From: Micromussa lordhowensis
Lineage: Eukaryota > Cnidaria > Anthozoa > Scleractinia > Lobophylliidae
Length of the DNA: 64,000 bases
Assembly (NCBI GenBank): GCA_964020085.1
Contig: OZ026600.1
Span: 3,621,165 to 3,685,164 of the forward strand
Direction: 5' to 3'
Notes under the pieces: generated by a model
The model's input: the letters and a program-made list of their open reading frames with translations, nothing else
Told to the model about the DNA's origin: nothing
Databases searched by the model: none
Part shown: positions 59,801 through 63,962 of the stretch, piece after piece
How positions within the stretch are numbered: position 1 is the first letter of the stretch
Layout of the letters: each line of letters starts with the position of its first letter
Position numbers and translations under genes: made by a program

Positions 59801-60070
59801 GTTACCCGTTCATACTGTGTTAAGAGCGGTACATGTACCGTGAGAACGAAGTGTTTTACCCAAGAACACGCCTGCCTGACGCCAGGCAGTGCATGATCCC
59901 GGATTCCACTTTATAGCTGTATTAGGACAAAGCGTTTAAGCCAGTTGTCGTGATTTCTGTGTTTTTTATTATTATCCTTAACCTGTCTCAGATACATCGT
60001 TTATGATGTTGGGCAAATCAACATCAAATACTTGCTAAAGTTGGATTTCAAGTACAAATATGGATGGTGA
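19776..60070 (+). CDS. PARP1: Poly(ADP-ribose) polymerase 1, complete, 29 exons
   Basis: Nuclear enzyme that binds DNA breaks and uses NAD+ to build ADP-ribose chains on itself and on histones. Exons: 19776-19889, 20030-20050, 23568-23810, 24224-24547, 31019-31135, 32150-32232, 32543-32665, 35366-35470, 35667-35751, 38193-38280, 44109-44257, 44789-44858, 45643-45708, 46394-46526, 47005-47065, 47232-47292, 48213-48289, 48789-48914, 49438-49521, 50092-50214, 50946-51074, 54529-54627, 55803-55955, 56324-56360, 57645-57658, 58395-58471, 58816-58877, 59200-59317 and 59992-60070. All phases agree; the total is 3,021 nt, 1,006 residues plus stop (human PARP1 has 1,014). Domains: zinc fingers 1 and 2, zinc domain 3, BRCT, WGR, helical regulatory domain and ART. 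Catalytic His, Tyr and Glu are H854, Y888 and E981. No lesion was found, so the protein looks functional despite more than 15 kb of intronic transposons. An AATAAA at 60642-60647 may end the transcript. Confidence 0.96.
20030..20050 (+). CDS. PARP1: PARP1 microexon 2 (21 nt)
   Basis: TCT CCT CAC TTT GAC GGC AAG lies between CCAG and GTAAGG. It encodes SPHFDGK, needed for correct finger 1 spacing. Confidence 0.9.
21178..23316. mobile_element. Non-autonomous TIR transposon with CTAACG arrays
   Basis: The ends are inverted repeats of about 50 bp (GTGACCC..CCA, then GGGAAAACGTACACTAACGA on both sides), flanked by AAAT. Subterminal zones are packed with CTAACGG motifs at 6-25 bp spacing, in opposite orientations at the two ends (21190-21480 and 22990-23285). 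The middle has a roughly 240-bp tandem duplication (GGCGGCACATTCCGAATAAA at about 22569 and 22812). No transposase frame was recognised. Such clustered motifs often serve as transposase binding sites; that is inference. Confidence 0.75.
23568..24547 (+). CDS. PARP1: PARP1 exons 3-4: zinc finger 2 and nuclear localisation region
   Basis: Finger 2 combines CKNC (exon 3) with [12 protein letters not shown] ... [10 protein letters not shown] (exon 4), again C-C-H-C. The end of exon 4 is strongly basic, [16 protein letters not shown], a bipartite-like nuclear signal. Human PARP1 has its NLS and caspase site in the same place. An acidic EEDDEID tract follows, and a caspase site cannot be named with certainty. 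Confidence 0.93.
25505..26020. repeat. Left subterminal array of CCCGCAGT units
   Basis: About eight larger units repeat at 50-80 bp: GCTCCCGCAGTCCCGCA cores (one to four CCCGCAGT each), separated by AATAAAATGAATATCAAATG-type spacers. The mirrored, shorter array is at 29200-29412. Confidence 0.85.
26400..27640. repeat. Tandem duplications inside the Merlin element
   Basis: A segment of about 240 bp at 26405 recurs at 27005 with few differences (offset 600 bp). A segment starting ATTATTAGAGATCGTGGT appears four times (about 26643, 26846, 27221 and 27421). Antisense frames that seem conserved between copies merely follow the duplication. Confidence 0.85.
27645..27910. repeat. Direct duplication of about 130 bp
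   Basis: AGAATTGGCATGGGAAT ... GCGAGATTAATAACT occurs twice, nearly identical, just upstream of the Merlin transposase gene, so it may include its promoter. Confidence 0.85.
28009..29061 (+). CDS. Merlin (ISXO2/IS1016-like) DDE transposase
   Basis: Intact 350-residue frame from ATG to TAG. A zinc-ribbon-like part (CPMCDGGMG ... [20 protein letters not shown]) is followed by helical DNA-binding sequence. An ISXO2-type catalytic core comes next: [16 protein letters not shown] (D200), VSDCWKGY (D261) and [11 protein letters not shown] (E297). The order and spacing fit the Merlin superfamily, whose bacterial relatives are the IS1595/IS1016 group. No internal stops, so it could still be active. 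It lies on the same strand as PARP1, inside the intron between exons 4 and 5. Confidence 0.88.
   Translation: MVDKAVQVAIGSKRPRQATLICETIPEVPKGKEERATQCGISQTGSYGRNKQHKKWRYDDLVRLMVDKEMLIDWLIEEGLMAKERLCPMCDGGMGLARCEDRSDLFKWECRRQEKGKRHKAEISIRKGGWFEKSKMTLEEILKLTYWWCQDLDQAQIKHELGLAESTGVDWDSFCREVCEITLLENSERLGGEGKIVQIDESKFGKRKYHRGHHVEGQWVFGGIEEDSRKCFLVAVEKRDEATLLPIIQKWIAPGTIIVSDCWKGYCNLEKHGYVHRTVNHSKEFVNENGDNTNKIEGHWRQAKSKLPKFGVRKHLFSTYLAEFMWRYMHRNEDLFAVFLNDVKKIYVTN
29200..29412. repeat. Right subterminal array of CGGGACTGCGGGA units
   Basis: GACAGCGGGACTGCGGGACT units occur twice in a roughly 115-bp direct repeat (TGAGAAGTGTTTGATTTGC starts each). They are inverted relative to the left array. Confidence 0.8.
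30540..30850. mobile_element. Fold-back MITE, copy 2 (inverted)
   Basis: TTACAATAACTGCAG and CTCATTGGCTAATTTTCATT precede a fold-back half with TTTTTCATGCATCTGTCCTG. This is the reverse order and orientation of the family at 13225-13475. Confidence 0.6.
31019..32665 (+). CDS. PARP1: PARP1 exons 5-7: zinc domain 3
   Basis: [17 protein letters not shown] begins the helical half. The metal site uses SCKEC (exon 6) and [15 protein letters not shown] (exon 7). In human PARP1 this domain links DNA binding to catalysis. The donor of exon 7 (ttGTGAGT) lies only 37 bp before the inserted DIRS/Ngaro-like element. Confidence 0.93.
32703..32856 (+). repeat. Split direct repeat A1
   Basis: 154 bp, starting GAGAAATGTCTTTCTTGCCG and ending GTGCAACAGTTTTT. 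Same length and apparently same sequence as A2 (34610-34763). Confidence 0.95.
32906..34363 (+). CDS. Gag-like / tyrosine recombinase fusion protein
   Basis: The start is taken at [12 protein letters not shown] (32906, good AGAAATG context). The frame is open back to 32768, but that part lies in repeat A1. 485 residues. The N-terminal part is Arg/Ser-rich ([19 protein letters not shown]) then charged helical sequence, typical of DIRS-group gag-like proteins. The C-terminal half is a phage-integrase-type tyrosine recombinase: SAM-like region [20 protein letters not shown], then [11 protein letters not shown] (first Arg), LHSLRSGG (HxxR), MRHGGWRS (H/W) and NMYIKE (nucleophile Tyr at 34307-34309). 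All catalytic positions are present, with no frameshift at the gag/recombinase junction. Recombinases of this group integrate circular DNA. Confidence 0.85.
   Translation: MPPKSRASRRLMAHNASPARESRKRTRNERERSHDWRESSRSSRRNKSPSSPSRKDRRSKSSSRSDSPSNTPSWAKKILEAHEKSEERLQALERELKSRPATERSREKSPTKPDFKFKRNKIQYELNEKVLEQLDVAASTSVEAERNEALEEGKRLLKERNKHIMLAEKYGWDAVDCYVQEPLAIDSDDDKRIRRAVKESKALKADNKRPRDINALPTSGPELSVYLVHLLQTTKSLASIQSAAFAVAWAHEKACQPSPLQHTMVKQLLEACKRILGTCPNNRKTPLTASQVKDIVLQFGNGNPSELQIACLIALGFAAFLRWDDLKDLRCCHLQMTSEYMSITLTKRKNDQFREGSLILVARTDSRTCPVSLTEKFLLTGRHKGSDYLFRKVCHTKYGFSFRPQQLTYSRATELFKKHLKAIGLDPSQYGLHSLRSGGASTAAAAAIPDRLLMRHGGWRSQTAKNMYIKETEQALLEVSRALHL
34553..34614 (+). repeat. Split direct repeat B1
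   Basis: 62 bp, starting TTGTGTAATAAAGTGCTG and ending GTGTGTGAGAA. Repeated at 34892-34953 (B2). It contains an AATAAA poly(A) signal (34559-34564). Confidence 0.95.
34610..34763 (+). repeat. Split direct repeat A2
   Basis: Second copy of the 154-bp A repeat, joined to B1 through the shared GAGAA. Confidence 0.95.
34892..34953 (+). repeat. Split direct repeat B2
   Basis: Second copy of the 62-bp B repeat, with AATAAA at 34898-34903. It marks the right end of the element. Confidence 0.95.
35175..35204. repeat. (ATT)n microsatellite
   Basis: ATT trinucleotide run in a PARP1 intron. Confidence 0.85.
35366..44257 (+). CDS. PARP1: PARP1 exons 8-11: linker and BRCT automodification domain
   Basis: Linker [20 protein letters not shown] is followed by a BRCT fold: [39 protein letters not shown], then [17 protein letters not shown]. 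In PARP1 this segment carries automodification sites and protein contacts. Its introns contain the 2.2-kb TIR element (35805-38008) and the Ty3/gypsy element (39339-44002). Confidence 0.93.
35805..38008. mobile_element. 2.2-kb TIR transposon remnant, TA-flanked
   Basis: Imperfect inverted repeats of about 120 bp begin TATGTTATGGTT and contain GTTTAAATTTTTCAAACTGG plus several TTTTTCAAACTGG motifs. They face each other at 35805-35925 and 37875-38008. A TA on each side could be the target duplication. The interior has a roughly 110-bp direct repeat (GTTAGTGATTAGG.CTAAGC, twice), a broken SAP-domain gene and a tRNA-like promoter segment near 37615-37680 (AGGTCGGCGGTTCAAATCCC). Confidence 0.65.
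36199..36486 (+). pseudogene. Broken SAP-domain gene fragment inside the TIR element
   Basis: One frame runs from ATG (36199) to TAA (36484-36486), interrupted by TAG at 36298-36300 and TGA at 36346-36348. Between and after the stops it reads [15 protein letters not shown] and [14 protein letters not shown], then a GKWFAAKIL motif. That is a SAP-type DNA-binding helix pair as found at the N-terminus of YqaJ-nuclease proteins carried by cnidarian DNA transposons. Both stops are one transition from sense codons. This is a decayed transposon gene, and the nuclease part was not found. Confidence 0.6.
38565..39003 (-). mobile_element. 5'-truncated LINE, 3' end (minus strand)
   Basis: On the minus strand a frame reads [13 protein letters not shown], then [19 protein letters not shown] and SLAAFKSAL. 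This is the C-terminal tail of CR1/L2/Jockey-type reverse transcriptase proteins. It is followed by an A/T-rich 3' region and a terminal (TTGA)n run (near 38560-38575 on the + strand), typical of LINE 3' ends. Confidence 0.75.
39339..39498 (+). repeat. 5' LTR (160 bp)
   Basis: Starts TGTAACGAG and ends CGTTACA. It contains CAATAAATAAG with an AATAAA, and the same sequence is at 43843-44002. Confidence 0.95.
39569..43651 (+). CDS. Ty3/gypsy gag-pol polyprotein, single frame
   Basis: First ATG in frame is at 39569 ([13 protein letters not shown]); the open frame begins slightly earlier without an ATG. About 1,360 residues. Order: gag ([17 protein letters not shown]..), two zinc knuckles ([13 protein letters not shown] and [14 protein letters not shown]), protease ([14 protein letters not shown] at 40517), reverse transcriptase ([38 protein letters not shown] near 41399), RNase H ([25 protein letters not shown]). 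The integrase follows, with an H2C2 finger (HESHIG ... CGICNRY), [16 protein letters not shown] and NGRVENAVK, and the polyprotein ends [16 protein letters not shown]. Gag and pol are in one frame with no shift, stop or env gene. It resembles K02A2.6-type gypsy polyproteins common in cnidarians. Confidence 0.95.
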   Translation: MSESSGEDSDPLPSTSLVSSLTTMANFQIPPPDILELNDGSTASNWRTWVSAWNNYRLATKLDKEEEARQVATLLAVIGKEANKVFRTFTWSSPDDAKKIAAVVSKFEEYCIPRENTIYERFLFFTRDQRESETVDQYLTELRQIAANCDFESVTPDQLLRDRLVTGTKTAKVRENLLKEKKLTLEKAIDIARAAESTAVQMKVMSAESGLSAVKEKEKEQSENVPSVSSGWIKDCRFCGRNHERRSCPAFGQICAYCKKKNHFVAKCPSKSKVSTVQERFYLSAAGVGNGGREMVTLTVSKESKPLSGHDVSFLMDTGAECNLLPLDVYKKVTGDLHLNFLSARGKSVLVLANGDEQPIEGKATVYVSRKGNAHKIEVNVVRGHGYEPILSKQTMLQMNLIKILDSDRDPRVNVLKTDTEPLLEEYDDVFEGLGKLDGQYHIVTDESIRPVVHPPRRLPVAMTERVQRKLEEMAAANIIEQVDQPTDWVSSMLVVSKPSTEAEGETKLRICLDPRDLNLAIKREHFPMPTIEEIATRLNGAKLFSVFDASNGFWQVELDDESSSLTTFNTPFGRYRWKRMPFGINSAPEVWQRKMREHVEGLKGVEVIADDFLVVGFGNTPTEWQADHDRNVRAFLDRCRERNLKLNKKKARLRQQEVPFIGHILTPEGLKPDPHKVEAIVGMPDPTDVQSLRRFLGMVNYLAKFLPRLSEETEVLRKLTEKDAEWCWLQSHADAVTRVKEMIVSAPVLAYYDVKKPVVIQCDASQSGLGAALLQEERPVAFSSRVMTQTEQNYAQIEKELLAIVYACEKFDQYIFGRSNVIVQSDHKPLETIFKKPIHSSPKRLQRMRLRLQNYDIQVKYKKGETMFLADTLSRAYLKDEPVSRTQDSDVRSIRERLFAFELEQIKHGEDLSVSPTRLKNLREETAKDEELQILSGIIHEGWPETLSEAHNFDRRRRQVMELYWNSRDELTIEDGLVYKGHRLVIPFKERSGIVKSLHESHIGIEGTLRRARDIVYWPGITAQLKDYLSRCGICNRYQPEQCKEPLKPHDVPNLPWEKVGVDLFVLDGQSFLIAVDYYSGYFEVQDMSRTTSTRVITVLKSWFSRHGIPVIIISDNGPPFNSEDFKTFSKEWDFHHTTSSPYHAQSNGRVENAVKTCKSLLTKARADKRDPLLALLEWRNTPTEGMNASPVQLLCGRRTRTRLPVAKQLLTPQVITDVPEKIKIRKQKQKHYYDRHSHELPKLHDGDAIRMRLPREKEWSLGRVIGQEGTRSTRSYLVEVNGKHYRRNRKWLRATPEELPESVETNLELTDPTELVESGPADLPQLMIPSSPVVSEPNTEGRPVRERRPPVWLKDYEC
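43843..44002 (+). repeat. 3' LTR (160 bp)
   Basis: Copy of the 5' LTR, preceded by a polypurine tract and followed by the CTTAC duplication. Confidence 0.95.
44342..44465 (+). mobile_element. SINE-A 3' fragment
   Basis: Matches the tail half of SINE-A: GGTAACGCTGCGATGGACTA, CCATCCAGGAGGGAGTAG, CTCCTAGTCGCTTCATGCTA, GATAAGCTCCGGCCTGATG. Confidence 0.75.
44789..48914 (+). CDS. PARP1: PARP1 exons 12-18: linker and WGR domain
   Basis: [19 protein letters not shown] is a basic linker. Then come [29 protein letters not shown] and [13 protein letters not shown], which contains the domain's Trp-Gly-Arg. [19 protein letters not shown] and [16 protein letters not shown] follow. WGR contacts DNA and relays break binding to the catalytic half. 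A short open stretch near 45134-45185 was excluded because including it would add a stop. Confidence 0.94.
45800..46265. repeat. Repeat with ACCCTATCCCAGACTA motifs
   Basis: Chain of short related phrases (CAACCCTATTCTGGACTAGG, TACCCTATCCCAGACTA, repeated five or more times). The ends resemble each other inverted (CCCCTTGGGGTTACTC at the left, CTCCCTGGGC at the right). Probably a non-autonomous element in the PARP1 intron before exon 14. Confidence 0.45.
47353..47658 (+). mobile_element. tRNA-derived SINE-A, full length, with target duplication
   Basis: The tRNA-like head has GTGGCCTCATGGTTAGTGCG (box A) and CCGGGTTCGAGCCCTGG (box B). The body is shared with fragments at 5325, 12285, 14465, 44342 and 55434. 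An 11-bp perfect duplication CCTACAGGAGA flanks it (47342-47352 and 47659-47669), proof of LINE-driven retroposition. It is the best reference copy in this window. Confidence 0.9.
47870..47985. repeat. Minisatellite, unit about 29 bp
   Basis: Four units of CCTTGATTTACACCCCAAAG plus AC(C/T)GAAAT with small differences. Confidence 0.8.
48324..48633. mobile_element. MITE with GGCATC ends and TTTA flanks
   Basis: Left GGCATCTGCGGTGAGTGTTG and right CGGTTGACTGCGGATGCC are inverted with mismatches, and TTTA lies on both sides (48320-48323, 48634-48637). The interior is rich in ATCGA(T/C) and TTGACC motifs. Non-coding. Confidence 0.65.
49438..51074 (+). CDS. PARP1: PARP1 exons 19-21: helical regulatory domain
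   Basis: [19 protein letters not shown] opens the helical domain that blocks NAD+ entry until DNA binding. [17 protein letters not shown] and [15 protein letters not shown] follow. For exon 20 the acceptor AG at 50090-50091 was chosen over the stronger-looking ttcag nine bases later, because only it keeps frame and fits the family alignment ([18 protein letters not shown]). Confidence 0.93.
51759..51961. mobile_element. Fold-back MITE
   Basis: Arms of about 65 bp start AAGATAATTTGGTTT and contain TTGATAATGTGAATTG and CCGTAAAG. They are inverted at 51895-51961. Situated in the PARP1 intron between exons 21 and 22. Confidence 0.75.
52495..52600. mobile_element. Short MITE with 14-bp TIRs and 9-bp target duplication
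   Basis: TAGGCTCGATTTCC at the left is perfectly inverted at 52587-52600. AGCTCAGTG is directly repeated on both sides (52486-52494, 52601-52609). An 8-9-bp duplication suggests hAT or Mutator-type mobilisation. Confidence 0.85.
52630..52870. mobile_element. Repeat family with CCCCTAAGAGGTACC motifs, copy 2
   Basis: Same phrases as 10463-10790 in the same order (AACCCCTAAGAGTTACCAAG, CCAATTCTAA, CAAAAGCTCCCG). The right end is lost where the LINE fragment begins. Confidence 0.6.
52916..53840 (+). mobile_element. 5'-truncated LINE
   Basis: An open frame of about 252 codons (52916-53674) is followed by a roughly 160-bp 3' end that closes with AAAGTTTCTATCT twice (53813-53838), the short tandem tail typical of CR1/L2-like LINEs. 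The upstream parts of the element (endonuclease, most of RT) are missing. Confidence 0.8.
52997..53674 (+). pseudogene. LINE reverse transcriptase C-terminal fragment
   Basis: [65 protein letters not shown] and [18 protein letters not shown] are the usual post-catalytic RT/thumb and C-terminal motifs of Jockey/CR1-group LINE proteins. The frame is intact to TGA but begins in the middle of the protein, so it is a dead truncated copy in a PARP1 intron. Confidence 0.82.
54529..60070 (+). CDS. PARP1: PARP1 exons 22-29: ADP-ribosyltransferase catalytic domain
   Basis: Signature segments are [20 protein letters not shown] (H854), [12 protein letters not shown] (Y888), SLLYNE (E981) and the ending [16 protein letters not shown]. 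The glutamate codon is split GA|A by the last intron. Exon 25 is only 14 nt (DMVSK). The H-Y-E triad predicts true polymerase activity, not the mono-transferase type. SINE, LINE, MITE and minisatellite insertions fill the introns. Confidence 0.96.
54660..55025. repeat. Repeat with GGTATGG/GGTCATAAATA motifs
   Basis: It starts GGGGGTACTCCCTTATATGG and ends AGTAACCCTCCCC. Inside are repeated phrases of AGGGTATGGTT and TTTTGGTC(A/C)TAAA. It resembles the other low-complexity non-autonomous families here. Confidence 0.45.
55434..55716 (+). mobile_element. tRNA-derived SINE-A copy with target duplication
   Basis: Head GGTGGCATCATGGTTAGTGT, box B GGGTTTGAGCCCTGG, and the body as in 47353-47658. 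Flanks CTTTCCAACACTG (55421-55433) and CTTTCTAACACTG (55717-55729) are a 13-bp target duplication with one mismatch. Confidence 0.88.
56085..56222. repeat. Minisatellite, unit 15 bp (GTCCCGAGTGAAGTT)
   Basis: About nine imperfect 15-bp units with GTCCCGGGTGAT, GTCCCGAGTGAA and TTCTGAGTGAT variants, in the PARP1 intron before exon 24. Confidence 0.8.
56560..57531. mobile_element. Non-autonomous TIR element (about 970 bp)
   Basis: AATAGACC then TTTCTGACGCCATCTTG at the left is inverted at 57498-57531 with few changes. The interior includes a second, looser inverted pair (GGGAAGCAAAC / TTCGCTTCCC type). No coding frame was recognised and no target duplication is clear. Confidence 0.65.
57645..57658 (+). 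CDS. PARP1: PARP1 microexon 25 (14 nt)
   Basis: GCAG acceptor, ATATGGTGTCCAAG, then GTAAGT. It encodes the tail of D plus MVSK, exactly the residues expected between GVYFA and SANYC. Confidence 0.9.
58530..58740. mobile_element. Palindrome-rich MITE family, copy 2 (simple form)
   Basis: Shares TTATTGACCGAG, CCAATAAAGGATTTAT, GCGGGTAGTCCCGAGC and GTAGCCAATCA with 16285-16675, but without the internal palindromes. Confidence 0.65.
59525..59685. repeat. Tandem array of five GCGCGGGAAAA units
   Basis: Period 27-29 bp. Unit CAAAGCGCGGGAAAACGTGT with variants. GCGCGGGAAAA occurs at 59550, 59578, 59605, 59633 and 59662. Each holds an E2F-like site on the reverse strand (TTTCCCGC). It lies in the last PARP1 intron. 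Confidence 0.85.
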
Positions 60071-63000
60071 ACGGTGTTTTTCAGTCGTTGACGCTATTGC
60101 ACACCGATTGAAGAAAAATGTTGAGGAAGAGCGCAACGGAAAAAAAACTTCATAAGCACGAGAAAAAAAATCAAGTTGTTTTTATAGTACATACAAGTAT
60201 CGTTCAATGTTCAATTTACGTAGTAGATATCGATAAAGTTAAGTCAAAAAGCAATCCAACAATCCTCGGCGACCTCGGCGTGTTAAGGTCGGACTAACTT
60301 TACGATTCTGTGTAGAGATTCTTTGTTAGTAATTTAGAGTCAAATAGTTATACGAATGTTCCTGTTTGTATGGTGATCTACTGGTAAATTTGTTTAAAAG
60401 AATGGCGAGATTCCCAGACTCGCAGTCTTCGATGGCTGCCTGAACAAGACTTACCTTTCACACGTATCAACCAAGTGGCAAGGTGCTTATTTGCCGAGAA
60501 GCAGGTTTGGATTCGAATATCGTTGTGATCAGCCAAATATAGTCCATCCAGCTTAGCCCCCTCACTCAGGCAATAATCATATCGCCATTTCTGGCCGTTT
60601 ATTTGTTAAAATTCAAGATATTTTGAACTGATTGTGTGCCAAATAAAAGGGCTGTTTGATTAGATCCAGGAGTGAAAGGAAATTTTTTAACAGTTAGATA
60701 TAGTTATATTTTAAATTTGTATTTCCAGTCGTTCGTGCGACAGTAAAAATAAAGACATTTCTGCAATGGTGTTTGTAGCAAGGTCTGATGACGATGGTTG
60801 CCATGTGATTAAAAAAACGAATATAAGAAAACATTTACTACAATAGCAGAGCCTGTTGAATCCCATTCTATCGGAATCCTTGAGGTTTTGGCGGATTGGA
60901 TCTCTACTTGACATGTAATGCACAATCACGAGACCAAACGTGCAACCAATGATTTTGCTGCATTTTGAGTCAGTTAATTGTGGGAAGATTAACTTTGTTT
61001 CATAAATTTTTAACTGCACAACCAGAATATGTTTAACGACTGTCCAAGAAATGTCTGTCCAACGACGACGATATTAGCGTCAGTGATGCCCGGTTTTACA
61101 TTGATTCCGTGATGAACTATATATCAATCCCAAAAACTGTATAGTCTCTGAAGTGTAAGTCTGTAGAGTTGCGCCTTTGGTCAATGATATTTTTATTTTA
61201 TTTTTGTTTCATGGCTTAGTGTTTAAAGGTTCTGCGGTTTCCTCATGCGCGGCTAGGTATTGGGCACAAATATCTCGGGCTCTTCCAGGTGCGAATGATT
61301 ATTTTTGCTTCGCGGTAAGGCAAAGCCTCCCAAGAAGTTAAATGGAGCATAAAGGCACACAGGAGAAGCGACTTGAGCGCTGCGGATCGATGAAAATGTG
61401 CAGTTTTCTGGACCGCTTTTAAGGCGGGGGTCCACCTGAAAGCCGTATTTTGGCTTGGTATTATGTTCTTAATGCAAATATCTCGTTTACGTTTCAAGCA
61501 ATCAAGAATCTGTTCACTCATTACACACATCTATGTTTTGCGCCGTTTTGTAAATTTTTTTGTGATTTTTAGGTTTATTTGGAGACAGATAGTTTTTCTC
61601 AAAGGATTAGTAAAATTTATGGAAATAGGAAATTTTGAAGATTTGGTGTTGTTTTAAAATTAGAGTTTGAAGTTAAAAATTGATAGATACACACCAAACA
61701 GTTGCCTAATAACCCGAGTGCCATTGTGGGGTCGGGCAACTGTCTGGTGGTGTTCCATAACCTTTTCTCCCCCTTTCAATCTCTCTTTAAACTTCCTCAA
61801 ATTTCACTTTAATTCAGGTAAACCCCCACCTTAAACCAATTGAATTGCACATTCATTTACGGCAAACGTAAAATTAAAAACAAAAAAAAAAGATTAGTAG
61901 ACACAACCGCGATCTGATTTAGTTTTCTTCTCGCTCAGATTAAACGACTAAACCTGTCTTGCCTTGTTTCCAGTACAGCTTTCTCCCTGGCCATCACGGT
62001 CATATCCGGCCAGACCACGTGACCCCGAACTATCGAATGCGGCAATCGAGGCCTAGGAACTAGGCAAAGCGGACGCGTGATCACAAGTTAATAACAATGA
62101 GATACGCCTTTGTTTTGTTTGAGTGATATAATCAACTTGGATGCGCCTCTTTGGCTACTTTGTCAATGAAGGTTATCGAAAGATAAGTGACCCGACCAAG
62201 TTTGAGAGATTTCAGCTGTAGCGCATTCAAATTTGGCGCAGTTACTAATATTTAGCTGTACTGCCGATTGAAAGTCTCAGTTTCTCAAACAAACGAAATT
62301 ATGATAAAAAAAAAACGTACTAGTCCCCTTCCAAATCGTTCAAGTTTTTTCGAATTAAGCTATGAAATAGAATCCCCTGTTAGGAAGTAAAAGACTTTAA
62401 ACTGTTTCTCAAACGAGTTTTGATTTGATAGCTATGGGGTGGTTCATCAATTTTCTACTTAGCTTTGCGGCTAAACAAACTTGTTAAACAAGGGGAACTT
62501 GAAAACGTCGCACAGCTGGGTTACTGAATAGGAATCTGACCAACAATAAGCCCCTTAAGAACACAGCTTCTCGAAAGAAAAAAAGATTTTTTTTAATAAT
62601 TAGAAGGCATTGTTATAACTTTTACCAGTATGTTACCTTTGCTAAAATAACAATGTCGATTCACTTCGCAGATAAGTGCTTCCATTATTTTTTCACAAAT
62701 TTTCTTCAGTTAGAATCGATTTTCTTTTCACTTGTTTACCCGGGCAAATTTTCTTTTCATGCCTTATAAATTTATTCAACTTAATCTTTGGGATTTGGAG
62801 AGAATTTTAAAATCTCTTTCTTTCTCTTTCTTTTGTGGCGTGAATTTGATCCAAAGCCGGATCTGTCTTCAGTTGATTTGCATTTGTGGCGTAAAATGAA
62901 TTAATAAACTGTTTCTTGAGAGATTATCTCTCGCTCTCTGTTTCCTTACTTCCTTTACTTATTCATCGACCACTTCGGGTGGCCACCCTTTTCTAACCAC

Positions 63001-63962
63001 ACATTGTTTATCCGTCTTTCTTAAACATTTGGACAGACACCAACAATTCGCACTTCAAACTACCAGCAGTCGCGAATCGACTTGAAGAATATGCCCCCGC
63101 CTTTTCGATTCGGTGAAAAAATTCAGCGTCTGACTCCTGAAAAAGTCTTGCTATATATATTTGATTTCTTGCGCTCGTCAAATATTTATTCAGTCGGAGC
63201 GGTTAGATGAAATTGGGAGGGGGCTAGGATTACCTATGAGCCGCATAAATAATACCAAAGCAATCTGCTCTTGTGTTTTATTGAAAGGGGGTTCGTTTCA
63301 GTCAATAAGGGTTGCCGCGGCCTGGTGTCACGGGAGATAACTCATCTTGCACAGCCTGCGTGAGTTCGTTTGCCCTTTCGCATAGACTCGGGATTTTACG
63401 ACGCGGGGAAATCAGACACGGATTGGAAGTTTTTATCTCATTTCAAGGTGCTCATATTTCTTTAATTTTCGTTGATACATCGCTTGTCTTTGCACTCGAT
63501 TTGCACCACCACACAGCCTTTGATAGAAAGTGTTTGGAGAACGTATCACACTTTAAACTTTAGTTTTAGCAAAAAAATCTTTTGTTATTAAGATGTCTTT
63601 GAAGCACGTAGCTTAGGGAAAGAAAACAACCTTAAGCTCCAGAATGAAATTAATATTTACTTTGTTATTTAAAAAGCAAACACTCTTTTATCTGCTTTTC
63701 CATTAGCTTTGGTATGCATATAAATGTTTTTTTTCCTGATGCTTGAAATCCGACAAAAATCTTCAGGATTTGCTTTGGGTGTCGCCAAAGAAATCTTGAG
63801 CTTGATCGTGAGAGGAATATGTTCTTTTTGGTGTTATATTCAAACTGTTTAGTGTCAAACATCGCTTGTCGATAACAGCGAATTTCCTTCCGATAAAAAC
63901 ACCTACGCTTCTTGACCGCTAGGTAACCTGGGAGTCTCTAGTTCCACATGGCACTTTTCAAC
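60071..63962. other. Intergenic: PARP1 3' end to next gene
   Basis: PARP1 3'UTR with AATAAA at 60642-60647, the TTAA MITE at 61419-61834, then AT-rich sequence. Open frames of 60-100 codons here show no recognisable domain. No tRNA or other RNA gene was seen. Confidence 0.55.
61419..61834. mobile_element. TTAA-flanked MITE, copy 2
   Basis: TTAA then GGCGGGGGT at the left; ACCCCCACC then TTAA at the right. The interior is collinear with 1611-2021 (TTTTTCTCAAAGGAT, GATTTGGTG, ACACCAAACAGT, TGTCTGGTGGTGTT). Confidence 0.8.

Noticed and set aside
63312..63563. 83-codon frame in the last intergenic region
   Set aside because: No domain, no splice support and no start context better than chance.
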